DNA of 64,000 nt, from assembly GCF_014842075.1 (NCBI RefSeq), contig NZ_JACYVA010000003.1, positions 310,001-374,000 on the forward strand. Direction: 5' to 3'. This DNA comes from Sphingomonas sp. CFBP 13720 (GTDB taxonomy: Bacteria > Pseudomonadota > Alphaproteobacteria > Sphingomonadales > Sphingomonadaceae). Below the pieces are notes generated by a model, which saw only the letters and a list, made by a program, of their open reading frames with translations, searched no databases and was not told the origin of the DNA. Position 1 is the first letter of the stretch, and every line of letters starts with the position of its first letter. Made by a program: the position numbers and the translations under genes. This document shows positions 27,359-35,290 of the stretch, one piece after another.

Positions 27359-28552
27359 CTACTCCCCGAACCCCCGCGGGGCAGGCGATACCGTCACCGC
27401 GCCGCCGGTGCGGACTTCCTGTACCTCCAGCGCGCGTTCGGCCACGCCGTCGCGACCAAAGCGGAACGCGCCGTCCAGACCGGCGAAGCCGTCGGCCGCG
27501 CGCAGGCGGCTTTCGGGGAAGTCGCGTCCGATCGGCCAGTCGCGCGCGATGCGGATCGTCAGCAGCACCGAATCATAGCCGAGGCTCGCCAGCCGGTACG
27601 GCGCGGCGCTGAACCGTGCGCGATATTTGGTCGCGAACTGGCGGTACAGGCCGTTGGACACGCTGGCATACCATGCGCCGTTGAGCGCCGGGGTCGATCC
27701 CAGCGACGTTTCGGTGTTCCACAATTCGGTGCCCAGCACGCGCGCGGTGCGGCTGGGTGAGCGGCGGATCGCGGGCACTGCCAGCGACGCCGCCCCCGCC
27801 TGATCGGCGATCAGCACCGCTTCATAGGGCGAGGTACGCGACAGCTTCGCGACCGCCGCCGCGACCGTGCCGCGATCATAGGTCTGGAGCGACACGACCT
27901 GTCCCCCCGCCTGTTCGACCGCGCGCAGAAAGCTGGTCGAGGCGCGCTGACCATAGACGCCAGCGGGCACCAGCCCGGCGAAGCGGGTGATGCCGCTGGT
28001 CCGCGCGAAGCCGACGACGCGTTCGATCGACTGGCCGGGATTATAGCCCAGCAGGTACGCGCCGTTGCCCGCGACCGAGGCATCGTTGGAATAGCTGATG
28101 ACCGGCACCCGCGCGCCCTTTGCGATCGGGGTGACGGCGCGGACGTCCTCCGCCAGCAACGGGCCGAGGATCAGCCGGTTGCCCTCCGCGATCGCGCGGG
28201 TGGCGGCGGCGGCGGCCCCGGCGGCGGTGTCGTAGGTCGTGATCCGCACGCGTTCGTTCTGCGAATCGAGCAGTGCCAGTTGCGTGGCGTTGGCGATGCT
28301 GCGCCCCACGCCGCCGTTCGGGCCGGTCAGCGGCACCAGCAGCGCGACCCGGTGGCGCTGCGTATCTTCGGGGATGCCGCCGGTGACGACCGGGGGACGT
28401 ACCGTGTCCGGCCGGGTGACGGGCGGCGGCGCCCGTTCGACCGGCCCCTTGGGCACCAGCGTGCCGCACGCCGACAGCGCCGCCGCGCCCAGCAGCACGG
28501 CGGCGCGCGCAAGGTGATGTCGCCATTGCGGGCGTGCTACTGCGTCTGCCAT
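27359..28552 (-). CDS. Penicillin-binding protein activator, LpoA-like lipoprotein
   Basis: 397 residues from ATG 28552 (AGGG 8 nt upstream); an ATG two codons earlier is possible. The signal peptide ends in the lipobox LSAC, so the mature protein is lipidated. A proline-rich linker leads to a periplasmic-binding-protein type I fold (VALLVPLTGPNGGVGRSIANAT, GPLLAEDVRAV, ISYSNDASVAG), as in the C-terminal domain of LpoA/YraM, which activates PBP1A; the N-terminal TPR domain of the gammaproteobacterial protein is missing. The location beside rsmI and yraN is the same neighbourhood as in E. coli. The start codon shares its CATG with the divergent rsmI start. Confidence 0.82.
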   Translation of the reverse strand: MADAVARPQWRHHLARAAVLLGAAALSACGTLVPKGPVERAPPPVTRPDTVRPPVVTGGIPEDTQRHRVALLVPLTGPNGGVGRSIANATQLALLDSQNERVRITTYDTAAGAAAAATRAIAEGNRLILGPLLAEDVRAVTPIAKGARVPVISYSNDASVAGNGAYLLGYNPGQSIERVVGFARTSGITRFAGLVPAGVYGQRASTSFLRAVEQAGGQVVSLQTYDRGTVAAAVAKLSRTSPYEAVLIADQAGAASLAVPAIRRSPSRTARVLGTELWNTETSLGSTPALNGAWYASVSNGLYRQFATKYRARFSAAPYRLASLGYDSVLLTIRIARDWPIGRDFPESRLRAADGFAGLDGAFRFGRDGVAERALEVQEVRTGGAVTVSPAPRGFGE

Positions 28553-29405
28553 GGACATATCCCTGATGACCGAGAAACTTGGCCCCGGCCTCTACATCGT
28601 CGCGACCCCAATCGGCAATCTCGCAGACCTAAGTCCGCGCGCTGCCGACATTTTATCGCGTGCGGACGTGATCGCGGTGGAGGACAGCCGCGTCACCGCC
28701 GGGCTGTTGCGCCATATCGGCGTCAAGCGGACGATGATCCCCTATCACGATCACAATGCCGAAGGGATGCGCCCCGGCCTGATCGCGCGGATGGCGGGCG
28801 AAGCGGTGGCGCTGGTGTCGGATGCGGGCACGCCGTTGATCTCCGATCCGGGATACAAGCTGGTCCGCGACGCGCGGGCGGCGGGACATGCGGTGGTGAC
28901 GATCCCGGGACCGTGCGCGGCGGTGGCGGCGCTGACGCTGGCCGGGCTGCCGACCGACCGGTTCCTGTTCGCCGGATTCCTGCCGCCCAAGGCGCATGCA
29001 CGGGCGGAGGCGATCGCTGAGATCGCCGCGATCCGCGCGACGCTGGTCCTGTACGAAAGCGGCCCGCGCCTGTCCGCCACGCTGTCCGCGCTGGCGGACG
29101 GGCTGGGCGACCGCGACGCGGGCGTCGCGCGCGAGATCACGAAGCGGTTCGAGGAATGCGTGACCGGCACGCTGTCGGTACTGGCGGCCCGCTATGCCGA
29201 TGCGCCGCCGAAGGGCGAGATCGTGATCGTCGTCGCCCCGCCCGGCCCGCCCGCCCCGGCGACCGTCGAGGATGGCGATGCGGCCTTGCGCGAGGCGTTG
29301 ACCCGACTGCCCGTATCCAAGGCGGCGGGCGAGGTGGCCAAGGCGCTGGGGCTGGACCGCAAGGCGCTGTACGCCCGCGCGATGGCGATCAAGGACGAAG
29401 GATAG
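28551..29405 (+). CDS. rsmI: 16S rRNA (cytidine1402-2'-O)-methyltransferase
   Basis: 284 residues. YIVATPIGNLADLSPRA at the N-terminus, EDSRVTAGLLRHIG, VSDAGTPLISDPG and PGPCAAVAAL are the signature blocks of RsmI, a tetrapyrrole-methylase-fold enzyme that methylates C1402 in the decoding centre using SAM. ATG 28551 is used; ATG 28566 is an alternative that would remove five residues outside the conserved domain. Divergent from lpoA with no intergenic space, and followed 1 nt later by yraN, so rsmI and yraN are co-transcribed. Confidence 0.93.
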   Translation: MDISLMTEKLGPGLYIVATPIGNLADLSPRAADILSRADVIAVEDSRVTAGLLRHIGVKRTMIPYHDHNAEGMRPGLIARMAGEAVALVSDAGTPLISDPGYKLVRDARAAGHAVVTIPGPCAAVAALTLAGLPTDRFLFAGFLPPKAHARAEAIAEIAAIRATLVLYESGPRLSATLSALADGLGDRDAGVAREITKRFEECVTGTLSVLAARYADAPPKGEIVIVVAPPGPPAPATVEDGDAALREALTRLPVSKAAGEVAKALGLDRKALYARAMAIKDEG

Positions 29406-29406
29406 C

Positions 29407-29772
29407 ATGCGCTCCACCGCATCGCGCGTCGCCGCCGACGCGGCGGGCCGGCGCGGCGAACGGATCGCCGGCTGGTGGCTGCGACTGAAGGGGTGGCGCA
29501 TCCTCGCGCGGCGGGTGAAGACGAAGGCGGGCGAGGTCGACCTGATCGCCCGGCGCGGCAATCTGGTCGCGTTCGTCGAGGTGAAGACGCGCGCGACTGC
29601 CGCCGCGCTGGACCTCGCGATCGACGAGCGCCGGTTGCGCCGGGTTGCGGCAGCGGCGGAGATACTCGCGGCGACCTATGCGCCCGACGGGGAGGATATC
29701 CGCGTCGACGTGCTGCTGATCGCGCCACGATGCGTGCCGCGTCATATCGAGAATGCGTGGATCGGGTATTAG
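29407..29772 (+). CDS. YraN family (UPF0102) endonuclease-like protein
   Basis: 121 residues. RRGERIAGWWLRLKGWRILARR, then GEVDLIARR and VAFVEVKTR form the restriction-endonuclease-like core (E-x-D...E-x-K) conserved in YraN proteins; the biochemical role is not established. It starts 1 nt after the rsmI stop. The rsmI-yraN adjacency with lpoA is widely conserved. ATG 29407. Confidence 0.88.
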   Translation: MRSTASRVAADAAGRRGERIAGWWLRLKGWRILARRVKTKAGEVDLIARRGNLVAFVEVKTRATAAALDLAIDERRLRRVAAAAEILAATYAPDGEDIRVDVLLIAPRCVPRHIENAWIGY

Positions 29773-30242
29773 GGCGGGTGTTAGGGGGTGTCTTCCGCTT
29801 GGTTATCCGGGCGGCGTTGAGGTTCGTTCCGTGATTCACGCGGCGGCCGCCGTGAGAAGAATCCCAGTCCTTCCGTCGCTTCCGCGAAGGTAGGGGACCG
29901 AGGCGGACGTAGCGTCCGCCCCAGTACGGTCCGGCCGCACGGCGCACTCCTTCCGTCATCCCGGCGAAGGCCGGGATCTCCCTGTGGCTGGCGCAGCGAC
30001 CGCCCGGGGGAGACCCCAGCTTTCGCTGGGGTGACGATTTGGTAGTGGGGGGTGACGGTTGAGGAGTAGTGGCCGGGGGTAACGGTCGGAGGGGGTGGCC
30101 GTCCGGGGGAGGATGTCGGTCCGGCGGCGGCCGTCGGACGGTACGGCACGGCACAATGCTGCACAACGCTGTGCGCGGCCGCGCGGGGATGACATACCGC
30201 CCGCGCCGCCCTACCTGCGTCGACGATCCACAGGAGTATTCC
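29773..30242. repeat. 470-bp intergenic repeat region
   Basis: No gene seen. It holds several non-coding structures: an 8-bp hairpin GGCGGACG-TAG-CGTCCGCC (29902-29920); two inverted copies of a 29-bp REP-like unit (29954-29982 and 30008-30036); and a degenerate direct repeat with core GGGGTGACGRT at 30028, 30049 and 30076. The gshB promoter should lie in the last 100 bp; GGAG is visible just before the ATG at 30243. Confidence 0.65.
29954..30036. repeat. REP-like inverted repeat pair (copy A)
   Basis: Two 29-bp units in opposite orientation separated by 25 nt. Each starts CGTCA at its outer end, has a hairpin core (CCCGGC-GAAG-GCCGGG in the left, CCCCAGC-TTTC-GCTGGGG in the right) and ends TCTCCC/GGGAGA at its inner end. 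The units differ at 5 of 29 positions, mostly as compensating pairs. A similar pair lies between atpA and atpG. Confidence 0.8.
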
Positions 30243-31196
30243 ATGCCGCTGACCGTCGCCGTCCAGATGGACCCCATCGCCGGCATCAACATCGCCGGCG
30301 ATTCGACCTTCGCGCTGATGCTGGCGGCACAGGCGCGCGGCCATCGGCTGTTCGTCTATGGCCCCGAAGAACTGAACCAGTCGGGCGAGCGCGTATGGGC
30401 ACAGGCACGTCCGGTGACGGTGCAGCGCGTCGTCGGCGATCATTTCACGCCGGGCGATGCGGTGTCGATCGATCTGGGCGACGATGTAGACGTGGTGCTG
30501 ATGCGGCAGGACCCGCCGTTCGACCTCGGCTACATCACCGCCACCCACCTGCTGGAGCGCATTGCCGACCGGACGCTGGTGGTCAACGATCCGGCCAGCG
30601 TCCGAAACGCGCCCGAAAAGCTGTTCGTGCTCGATTATCGCCGCTTCATGCCGCCGACGCTCATCACCCGGTCGGTGGACGAGGCTCGCGCGTTCCTGAA
30701 GGAACATGGCTCGGTCGTGGTCAAGCCGCTGCACGGCAATGGCGGCAAGGCGATCTTCAAGGTCGATGCCGACGGCCAGAACCTGTCGTCGCTGATCGAA
30801 GTGTTCAACACCGCGTATCGCGAACCGCATATGGTGCAGGCGTTCCTGCCGGCGGTGGCGAAGGGCGACAAGCGGATCGTGCTGGTCGACGGCGAGGTCG
30901 CGGGCGCGGTCAACCGGCTGCCCGGCGAGGGGGAGATCAGGTCGAACCTCGCGGTCGGCGGAACGGCGGCGAAGACCGAACTGACGCCGCGCGAGCGCGA
31001 AATCTGTGCCGCGCTCGGCCCCGAACTGAAACGGCGGGGGCTGATCTTCGTCGGGATCGACGTGATCGGCGGCGAATGGCTGACCGAGATCAACGTCACG
31101 TCCCCGACCGGCATCGTCGCGATCGAAAAATTCGACGGGACCGACGTCGCAGGGCTGATCTGGGACGCGATCGAGGCGCGGATCGCGGCGCGCTGA
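30243..31196 (+). CDS. gshB: Glutathione synthetase
   Basis: 317 residues. ATP-grasp ligase joining gamma-glutamylcysteine and glycine. Family blocks: VAVQMDPIAGINIAGDSTFALM at the N-terminus (split here as VAVQMDPI and GDSTFALM), VLMRQDPPFD, NDPASVRNAPEKL, VVKPLHGNGGKAIF in the ATP-grasp lid and EINVTSPTG near the C-terminus. Length matches the bacterial family (about 315). ATG 30243 with AGGAG 7 nt upstream. It follows the repeat-rich gap after yraN and precedes a DedA gene on the same strand. Confidence 0.95.
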   Translation: MPLTVAVQMDPIAGINIAGDSTFALMLAAQARGHRLFVYGPEELNQSGERVWAQARPVTVQRVVGDHFTPGDAVSIDLGDDVDVVLMRQDPPFDLGYITATHLLERIADRTLVVNDPASVRNAPEKLFVLDYRRFMPPTLITRSVDEARAFLKEHGSVVVKPLHGNGGKAIFKVDADGQNLSSLIEVFNTAYREPHMVQAFLPAVAKGDKRIVLVDGEVAGAVNRLPGEGEIRSNLAVGGTAAKTELTPREREICAALGPELKRRGLIFVGIDVIGGEWLTEINVTSPTGIVAIEKFDGTDVAGLIWDAIEARIAAR

Positions 31197-31266
31197 ACCC
31201 CCGCCCCGCCCCCATGACGGAGGAGCGCGGCGCAACCCATTGCTTATCCGAAACGTTGCGCCGCGC

Positions 31267-31872
31267 ATGACGAACTTCATCCTCGATGCCATCGCGTGGG
31301 GCGGCTATCTCGGCATCTTCCTGCTGATGGCGCTGGAAAACGTCGTGCCGCCGGTCCCGTCGGAGGTCATCATGGGGCTGGGCGGCATGGCGGTCGCGCG
31401 GGGCGACATGGCGATGCTGCCGCTGTTGCTGTGGGGTACCGCGGGGACGACCGCCGGCAATTACTTCTGGTACGCGATCGGGCGGCGCTTCGGCTATCAC
31501 GGGCTCAAACCGTTCGTCGACCGGTGGGGCCGGTGGATGACGCTGGAATGGGAAGACGTGGAAAAGCTTCAGCGCTTCTTCCGCAAACATGGTGGCAAGA
31601 CCGTGTTCGTGTTCCGGTTCATGCCAACGTTCCGCACGCTGATCTCGCTACCCGCCGGCATGGCGCGGATGCCGCACTGGCGGTTCATGCTCGCGACGTT
31701 CGGCGGCAGCATCCTGTGGAACAGCGTGCTGGCCTATGCCGGACTGTGGCTGGGATCGAATTTCGAACAGGTCGACCGCTATGTCGGGCCGGTCGCCATC
31801 GCCATGTCGGTCGCGATCGTGATCGGGTATCTGTACCGCGTATTTACGTGGAAACCGCGCGCGGAGCGATAG
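31267..31872 (+). CDS. DedA family membrane protein
   Basis: 201 residues from ATG 31267 (an in-frame start nine codons upstream is less likely). GYLGIFLLMALENVVPPVPSE and AGTTAGNYFWYAIGR, FFRKHGGKTVFVFRFMPTFRTLISLPAG are the conserved DedA/VTT blocks; the acidic residue in the first and the R-x3-P-x3-R-type pattern in the second are the key sites. DedA proteins are inner-membrane lipid transporters, some handling undecaprenyl phosphate or phosphatidylethanolamine. The gene ends 6 nt from the convergent xerC-type gene, leaving no room for a separate terminator. Confidence 0.88.
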   Translation: MTNFILDAIAWGGYLGIFLLMALENVVPPVPSEVIMGLGGMAVARGDMAMLPLLLWGTAGTTAGNYFWYAIGRRFGYHGLKPFVDRWGRWMTLEWEDVEKLQRFFRKHGGKTVFVFRFMPTFRTLISLPAGMARMPHWRFMLATFGGSILWNSVLAYAGLWLGSNFEQVDRYVGPVAIAMSVAIVIGYLYRVFTWKPRAER

Positions 31873-31878
31873 GCCGCC

Positions 31879-32766
31879 TTACGCGCGCGGGTGCGCGGCG
31901 CGGTACACGTCCATCAGATGCGCGGCATCGACGGCGGTATAGATCTGGGTCGACGACAGGCTGGCATGGCCCAGCAGTTCCTGCAACGAGCGCAGGTCCG
32001 CCCCGCGCCCCAGCAGGTGCGTCGCGAAACTGTGGCGCAGCGCGTGCGGCGTCGTCCGGTCACCCAGCCCCAGCCGACCGCGCGCGCCGCGTACCGACCG
32101 GCGCACCACCCCTGCCGCCAATGGCCCGCCCTTCGCCCCCCGGAACAGCGGCTCGCCCCGCGCCGTGCCCCATGGCTGTTGCGCGACATAGGCATCGATC
32201 GCCGCCCGGACCGGCGGCAGCAGCGGAACGACCCGCGTCTTGTCGCGCTTGCCGGTGACGCGGATCGTGTCGCCCAGCGGCAGCACCGCGCCGGTCAGCG
32301 CCAGTGCTTCGCCGATGCGTAGCCCCGCCCCGTACAGTAGCAGCAGCACCGCCCAATCGCGTGCGCCGATCCACGGTTCGGCACCCTCGTCGGCGACCTC
32401 TTCGGCAAGCGCGACGGCCTCGGCGGGCGAGATCGGGCGCGGCACCCCCTTCTTCACGCGCGGCCCGCGCAGTCGGGGAACCGCTTCCGCCCCGGCGGCG
32501 AAGGTGACGAACCCGCGTACCGCCGACAATTCGCGCGCCGCCGATGCGTTGGACAGGCCGTCCGCACGCCGGGCAGCAAGGAACGCGCGCAGATCGGCCG
32601 CATTCAGCGCACCGAGCGCCGCCGCGTCGACCGGGCCGCCCCAATGATCCTGCAGGAACGCCACCAGCCGCTCGGCCGTCGCGACATAGGCGCGCACGGT
32701 ATGCACCGACCGCCGCCGGTCGCGCGACAGATGCGTGGCATAGGCAAGGGGCAGCGGCGGGGTCAT
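31879..32766 (-). CDS. xerC: Tyrosine recombinase, XerC type
   Basis: 295 residues from ATG 32766 (a GTG two codons upstream is possible; neither has a clear ribosome binding site). The SAM-like N-terminal core-binding domain contains HTVRAYVATAERL; the catalytic domain shows the first Arg in GAGLRIGEAL, Lys after GKRDKTR, HALRHSFATHLL and LGHASLSSTQIY with the Tyr nucleophile, the full R-K-H-R-H-Y set. XerC with XerD resolves chromosome dimers at dif. XerC versus XerD is judged from length and from the housekeeping context; no dif site or mobile-element genes are seen near it. Confidence 0.85.
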   Translation of the reverse strand: MTPPLPLAYATHLSRDRRRSVHTVRAYVATAERLVAFLQDHWGGPVDAAALGALNAADLRAFLAARRADGLSNASAARELSAVRGFVTFAAGAEAVPRLRGPRVKKGVPRPISPAEAVALAEEVADEGAEPWIGARDWAVLLLLYGAGLRIGEALALTGAVLPLGDTIRVTGKRDKTRVVPLLPPVRAAIDAYVAQQPWGTARGEPLFRGAKGGPLAAGVVRRSVRGARGRLGLGDRTTPHALRHSFATHLLGRGADLRSLQELLGHASLSSTQIYTAVDAAHLMDVYRAAHPRA

Positions 32767-33052
32767 GGACACGGTGGTAGCGGCCGTCGCACGGCTGTCA
32801 CGCGCTTCCTGCGTGAGAGGGAGCTTGGCGCGAGCCGAAGATTGCGGAAGGCCAGTCGGTCGGTTCCTGTCGGCGGTTTCGGGCGAGATCAGCTCGCACC
32901 GGAATTGGCTTCAGGACCCGGTGCGGGCTAGGCGTATTTGGGCAAAGCCGGGGTGGCAGCGATCGCGGCGTCGCCGGTTCCCGAACGGGTCCGGGGAGAC
33001 GGCATCGCAACGGCAGACGCGCTCCTGCCGATCGCAGGAGCGCGCGCCGACG

Positions 33053-33706
33053 TCAGGCGATCGTCTGGCCCGACTTTGCCCAATCCGCCATGAAACCTTC
33101 GATCCCCTTGTCGGTCAGCGGATGCTTGACCAGCGCGCGGATGACCGACGCCGGGGCCGTCATCACGTCCGCGCCCATCTTCGCGCTTTCCAGCACGTGG
33201 ATCGGGTGGCGCACGCTGGCGACGAGGATTTCGGTCGCGAAGTCGTAATTGTCGTAGATCAGGCGGATATCGCTGATGAGGCCCATGCCGTCGAACCCGA
33301 TATCGTCGTGCCGACCGACGAACGGCGACACGAACGTCGCCCCCGCCTTTGCCGCCAGCAGCGCCTGATTGGCCGAAAAGCACAGGGTGACGTTCACCAT
33401 CGTACCGTCGTCGGTCAGCGCCTTGCAGGTTTTCAGCCCGTCGATCGTCAACGGCACCTTGACCGCGACGTTGTCGGCCAGTTTGCGCAGGATCTCCGCC
33501 TCGCGCATCATGCCGGCATGGTCCAGTGCCACGACCTCGGCCGATACTGGCCCGGGGGTGATCGAACAGATTTCGCGCACGACCTCAAGGAAATCGCGGC
33601 CCGATTTGTGGATCAGCGACGGATTGGTCGTGACACCGTCGAGCAGGCCGGTTTCGGCCAGTTCGCGGATATCGTTGGTATCGGCGGTGTCGACGAAGAA
33701 CTTCAT
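33053..33706 (-). CDS. Small transaldolase / fructose-6-phosphate aldolase
   Basis: 217 residues from ATG 33706. [30 protein letters not shown], and [11 protein letters not shown] with Schiff-base Lys about 83 place it in the short TalC/FSA-type transaldolase family. These move a dihydroxyacetone unit between sugar phosphates (sedoheptulose-7-P and glyceraldehyde-3-P) or cleave fructose-6-P; sequence alone does not separate the two. Length equals the family norm (about 215-220). Located near priA and the ATP synthase genes, an order found in other alphaproteobacteria. Confidence 0.9.
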   Translation of the reverse strand: MKFFVDTADTNDIRELAETGLLDGVTTNPSLIHKSGRDFLEVVREICSITPGPVSAEVVALDHAGMMREAEILRKLADNVAVKVPLTIDGLKTCKALTDDGTMVNVTLCFSANQALLAAKAGATFVSPFVGRHDDIGFDGMGLISDIRLIYDNYDFATEILVASVRHPIHVLESAKMGADVMTAPASVIRALVKHPLTDKGIEGFMADWAKSGQTIA

Positions 33707-33802
33707 GGTGGTTTCCCAACGGCTCGCTGCGGTTGCCGCCCCATCGCCGATCCGGCCCGCCGGGGCAACCTTTCGGTAAGGGGGATCAGATAGGAATATA
33801 CC

Positions 33803-35242
33803 ATGAATTATTTTACCGGCACGCTTCACGATCCGCACGCGGCGGCCGACCGGCTGCTCGAATTGCTGCGTGCCGCGCCCGATGCGCAGTTCGCGCCGAT
33901 GGCGGTGATCGCCCGCGCACTGTTCGGGGCATCGTTCGCCGCGATCCGCTTGCTCGACCGGTCGACCGTCTGGACCAAGGCGTCGACGGGAATCACGCTG
34001 CCGCCGCAGCCACGCGAAATCGCGCTGTGCCATCACGTGGTAATGGAGGACACGCCGATCATCGTGCCCGACGCGCGGCACGATGCGCGCTTCGCGGAAC
34101 TGGAGTCGGTCGCGTCCGGCGGCCTGCGATTCTATGCCGGGGTTCCGCTGCACGTGCAGGACCCGCAGAACGGGAAACGCATCACGATCGGCACGGTGTG
34201 CGTCGGCGACGGCGAACCGCGCGTGATCGACGAAACGCTGTTCGCGGCGCTGATCGCGCTGGCACAGCTTGCCGAAACCGTCCTCGCGGCACAGATCCAT
34301 GCCGACCACGCGATCGATATCGCGATCGACGCCAATGCCGAAGCGGCGGTGCTGGCGCGGCAGGAACGGGTGTTCGGTCACGCCGAACGCATGGCGATGA
34401 TCGGGTCATGGCGGATGACGCTGCCCGATCGCGGCATATACTGGTCGCCGGGGGTGCGGCGCATCCACGAAACGCCGCTCGACCACACGCTGCCGTTGGA
34501 AGAGGCGCTGACCTTCTATCCGCCCGCCGCGCTGGCGACGGTGACCGCAGCGATCGAACATACGCTGGAAACCGGCGAACCATTCGATATCGAAGTCGAT
34601 TTCATCACCGCCACCGGGCGCGAACGGCGGGTGCGGTCGATCGGGGAACTGGAACGGCGCGGATCGCGCGACATCGCGATGACCGGCGTGTTCCAGGACG
34701 TGACCGACCGGTTCCGGCTGGAACAGCAGTTGCGCCAGTCGGCCGCCACCGATCCGTTGACCGGGATCGCCAATCGCGCCGCGTTCGACTCGGCGCTGGA
34801 TCACGCGATCGGCCGGGCGGCGCAGGACGTGGCGCCGTGCACCCTGGTGCTGCTCGACCTCGACCGGTTCAAGGCGACCAACGACGCGCATGGTCATCTG
34901 GCGGGCGACGACGTGCTGCGCGCGATCGGCGAACGGCTGGGCGCGCCGTGGCTGGAGGGCAGTTTCGCCGCGCGGCTGGGCGGTGACGAATTCGCGCTGC
35001 TGCTGACCGACCGCGCAATGTGCGACGACATCGACGCACTGTTGCCGCGGCTGACGGCATCGCTGGCGCAGCCGGTGGCAAGCGGGGAGCACGACCTGCC
35101 CTGTTCCGCGACGATCGGTCATGCCGCCTTCGGTCCCGGCATCGCCAATGCCCGCGAACTGATCCACGCCGCCGACACCGCGCTGTACGACGCCAAGCGC
35201 CGCCGCCACGCCGCCGCCGGATGGGACCGTCGCGCGCGCTGA
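33803..35242 (+). CDS. GAF-PAS-GGDEF diguanylate cyclase
   Basis: 479 residues, cytoplasmic. An N-terminal GAF-like domain (about 15-165), a PAS domain (about 195-305, with [10 protein letters not shown] and [10 protein letters not shown]), then a GGDEF domain (about 310-465) with [24 protein letters not shown] and the active-site loop RLGGDEF. All catalytic residues for joining two GTP into cyclic-di-GMP are present. The RxxD inhibitory site expected five residues before GGDEF is missing (EGSF there), so product inhibition through the I-site is unlikely. No EAL domain. Divergent from the transaldolase gene with 96 nt between starts. Confidence 0.92.
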   Translation: MNYFTGTLHDPHAAADRLLELLRAAPDAQFAPMAVIARALFGASFAAIRLLDRSTVWTKASTGITLPPQPREIALCHHVVMEDTPIIVPDARHDARFAELESVASGGLRFYAGVPLHVQDPQNGKRITIGTVCVGDGEPRVIDETLFAALIALAQLAETVLAAQIHADHAIDIAIDANAEAAVLARQERVFGHAERMAMIGSWRMTLPDRGIYWSPGVRRIHETPLDHTLPLEEALTFYPPAALATVTAAIEHTLETGEPFDIEVDFITATGRERRVRSIGELERRGSRDIAMTGVFQDVTDRFRLEQQLRQSAATDPLTGIANRAAFDSALDHAIGRAAQDVAPCTLVLLDLDRFKATNDAHGHLAGDDVLRAIGERLGAPWLEGSFAARLGGDEFALLLTDRAMCDDIDALLPRLTASLAQPVASGEHDLPCSATIGHAAFGPGIANARELIHAADTALYDAKRRRHAAAGWDRRAR

Positions 35243-35290
35243 TCCGCCGCCGCAATTCCCAACCGGCCGATCGCTCCCTATCTGGGGGCC

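Noticed and set aside
29954..30090. Possible CRISPR array
   Set aside because: Repeat units are inverted, few and self-complementary without regular spacers; they fit REP elements.
31879..32766. Tyrosine recombinase as an integrase of a mobile element
   Set aside because: Length and motifs fit XerC, the neighbours are housekeeping genes, and no attachment-site repeats or tRNA gene are seen.
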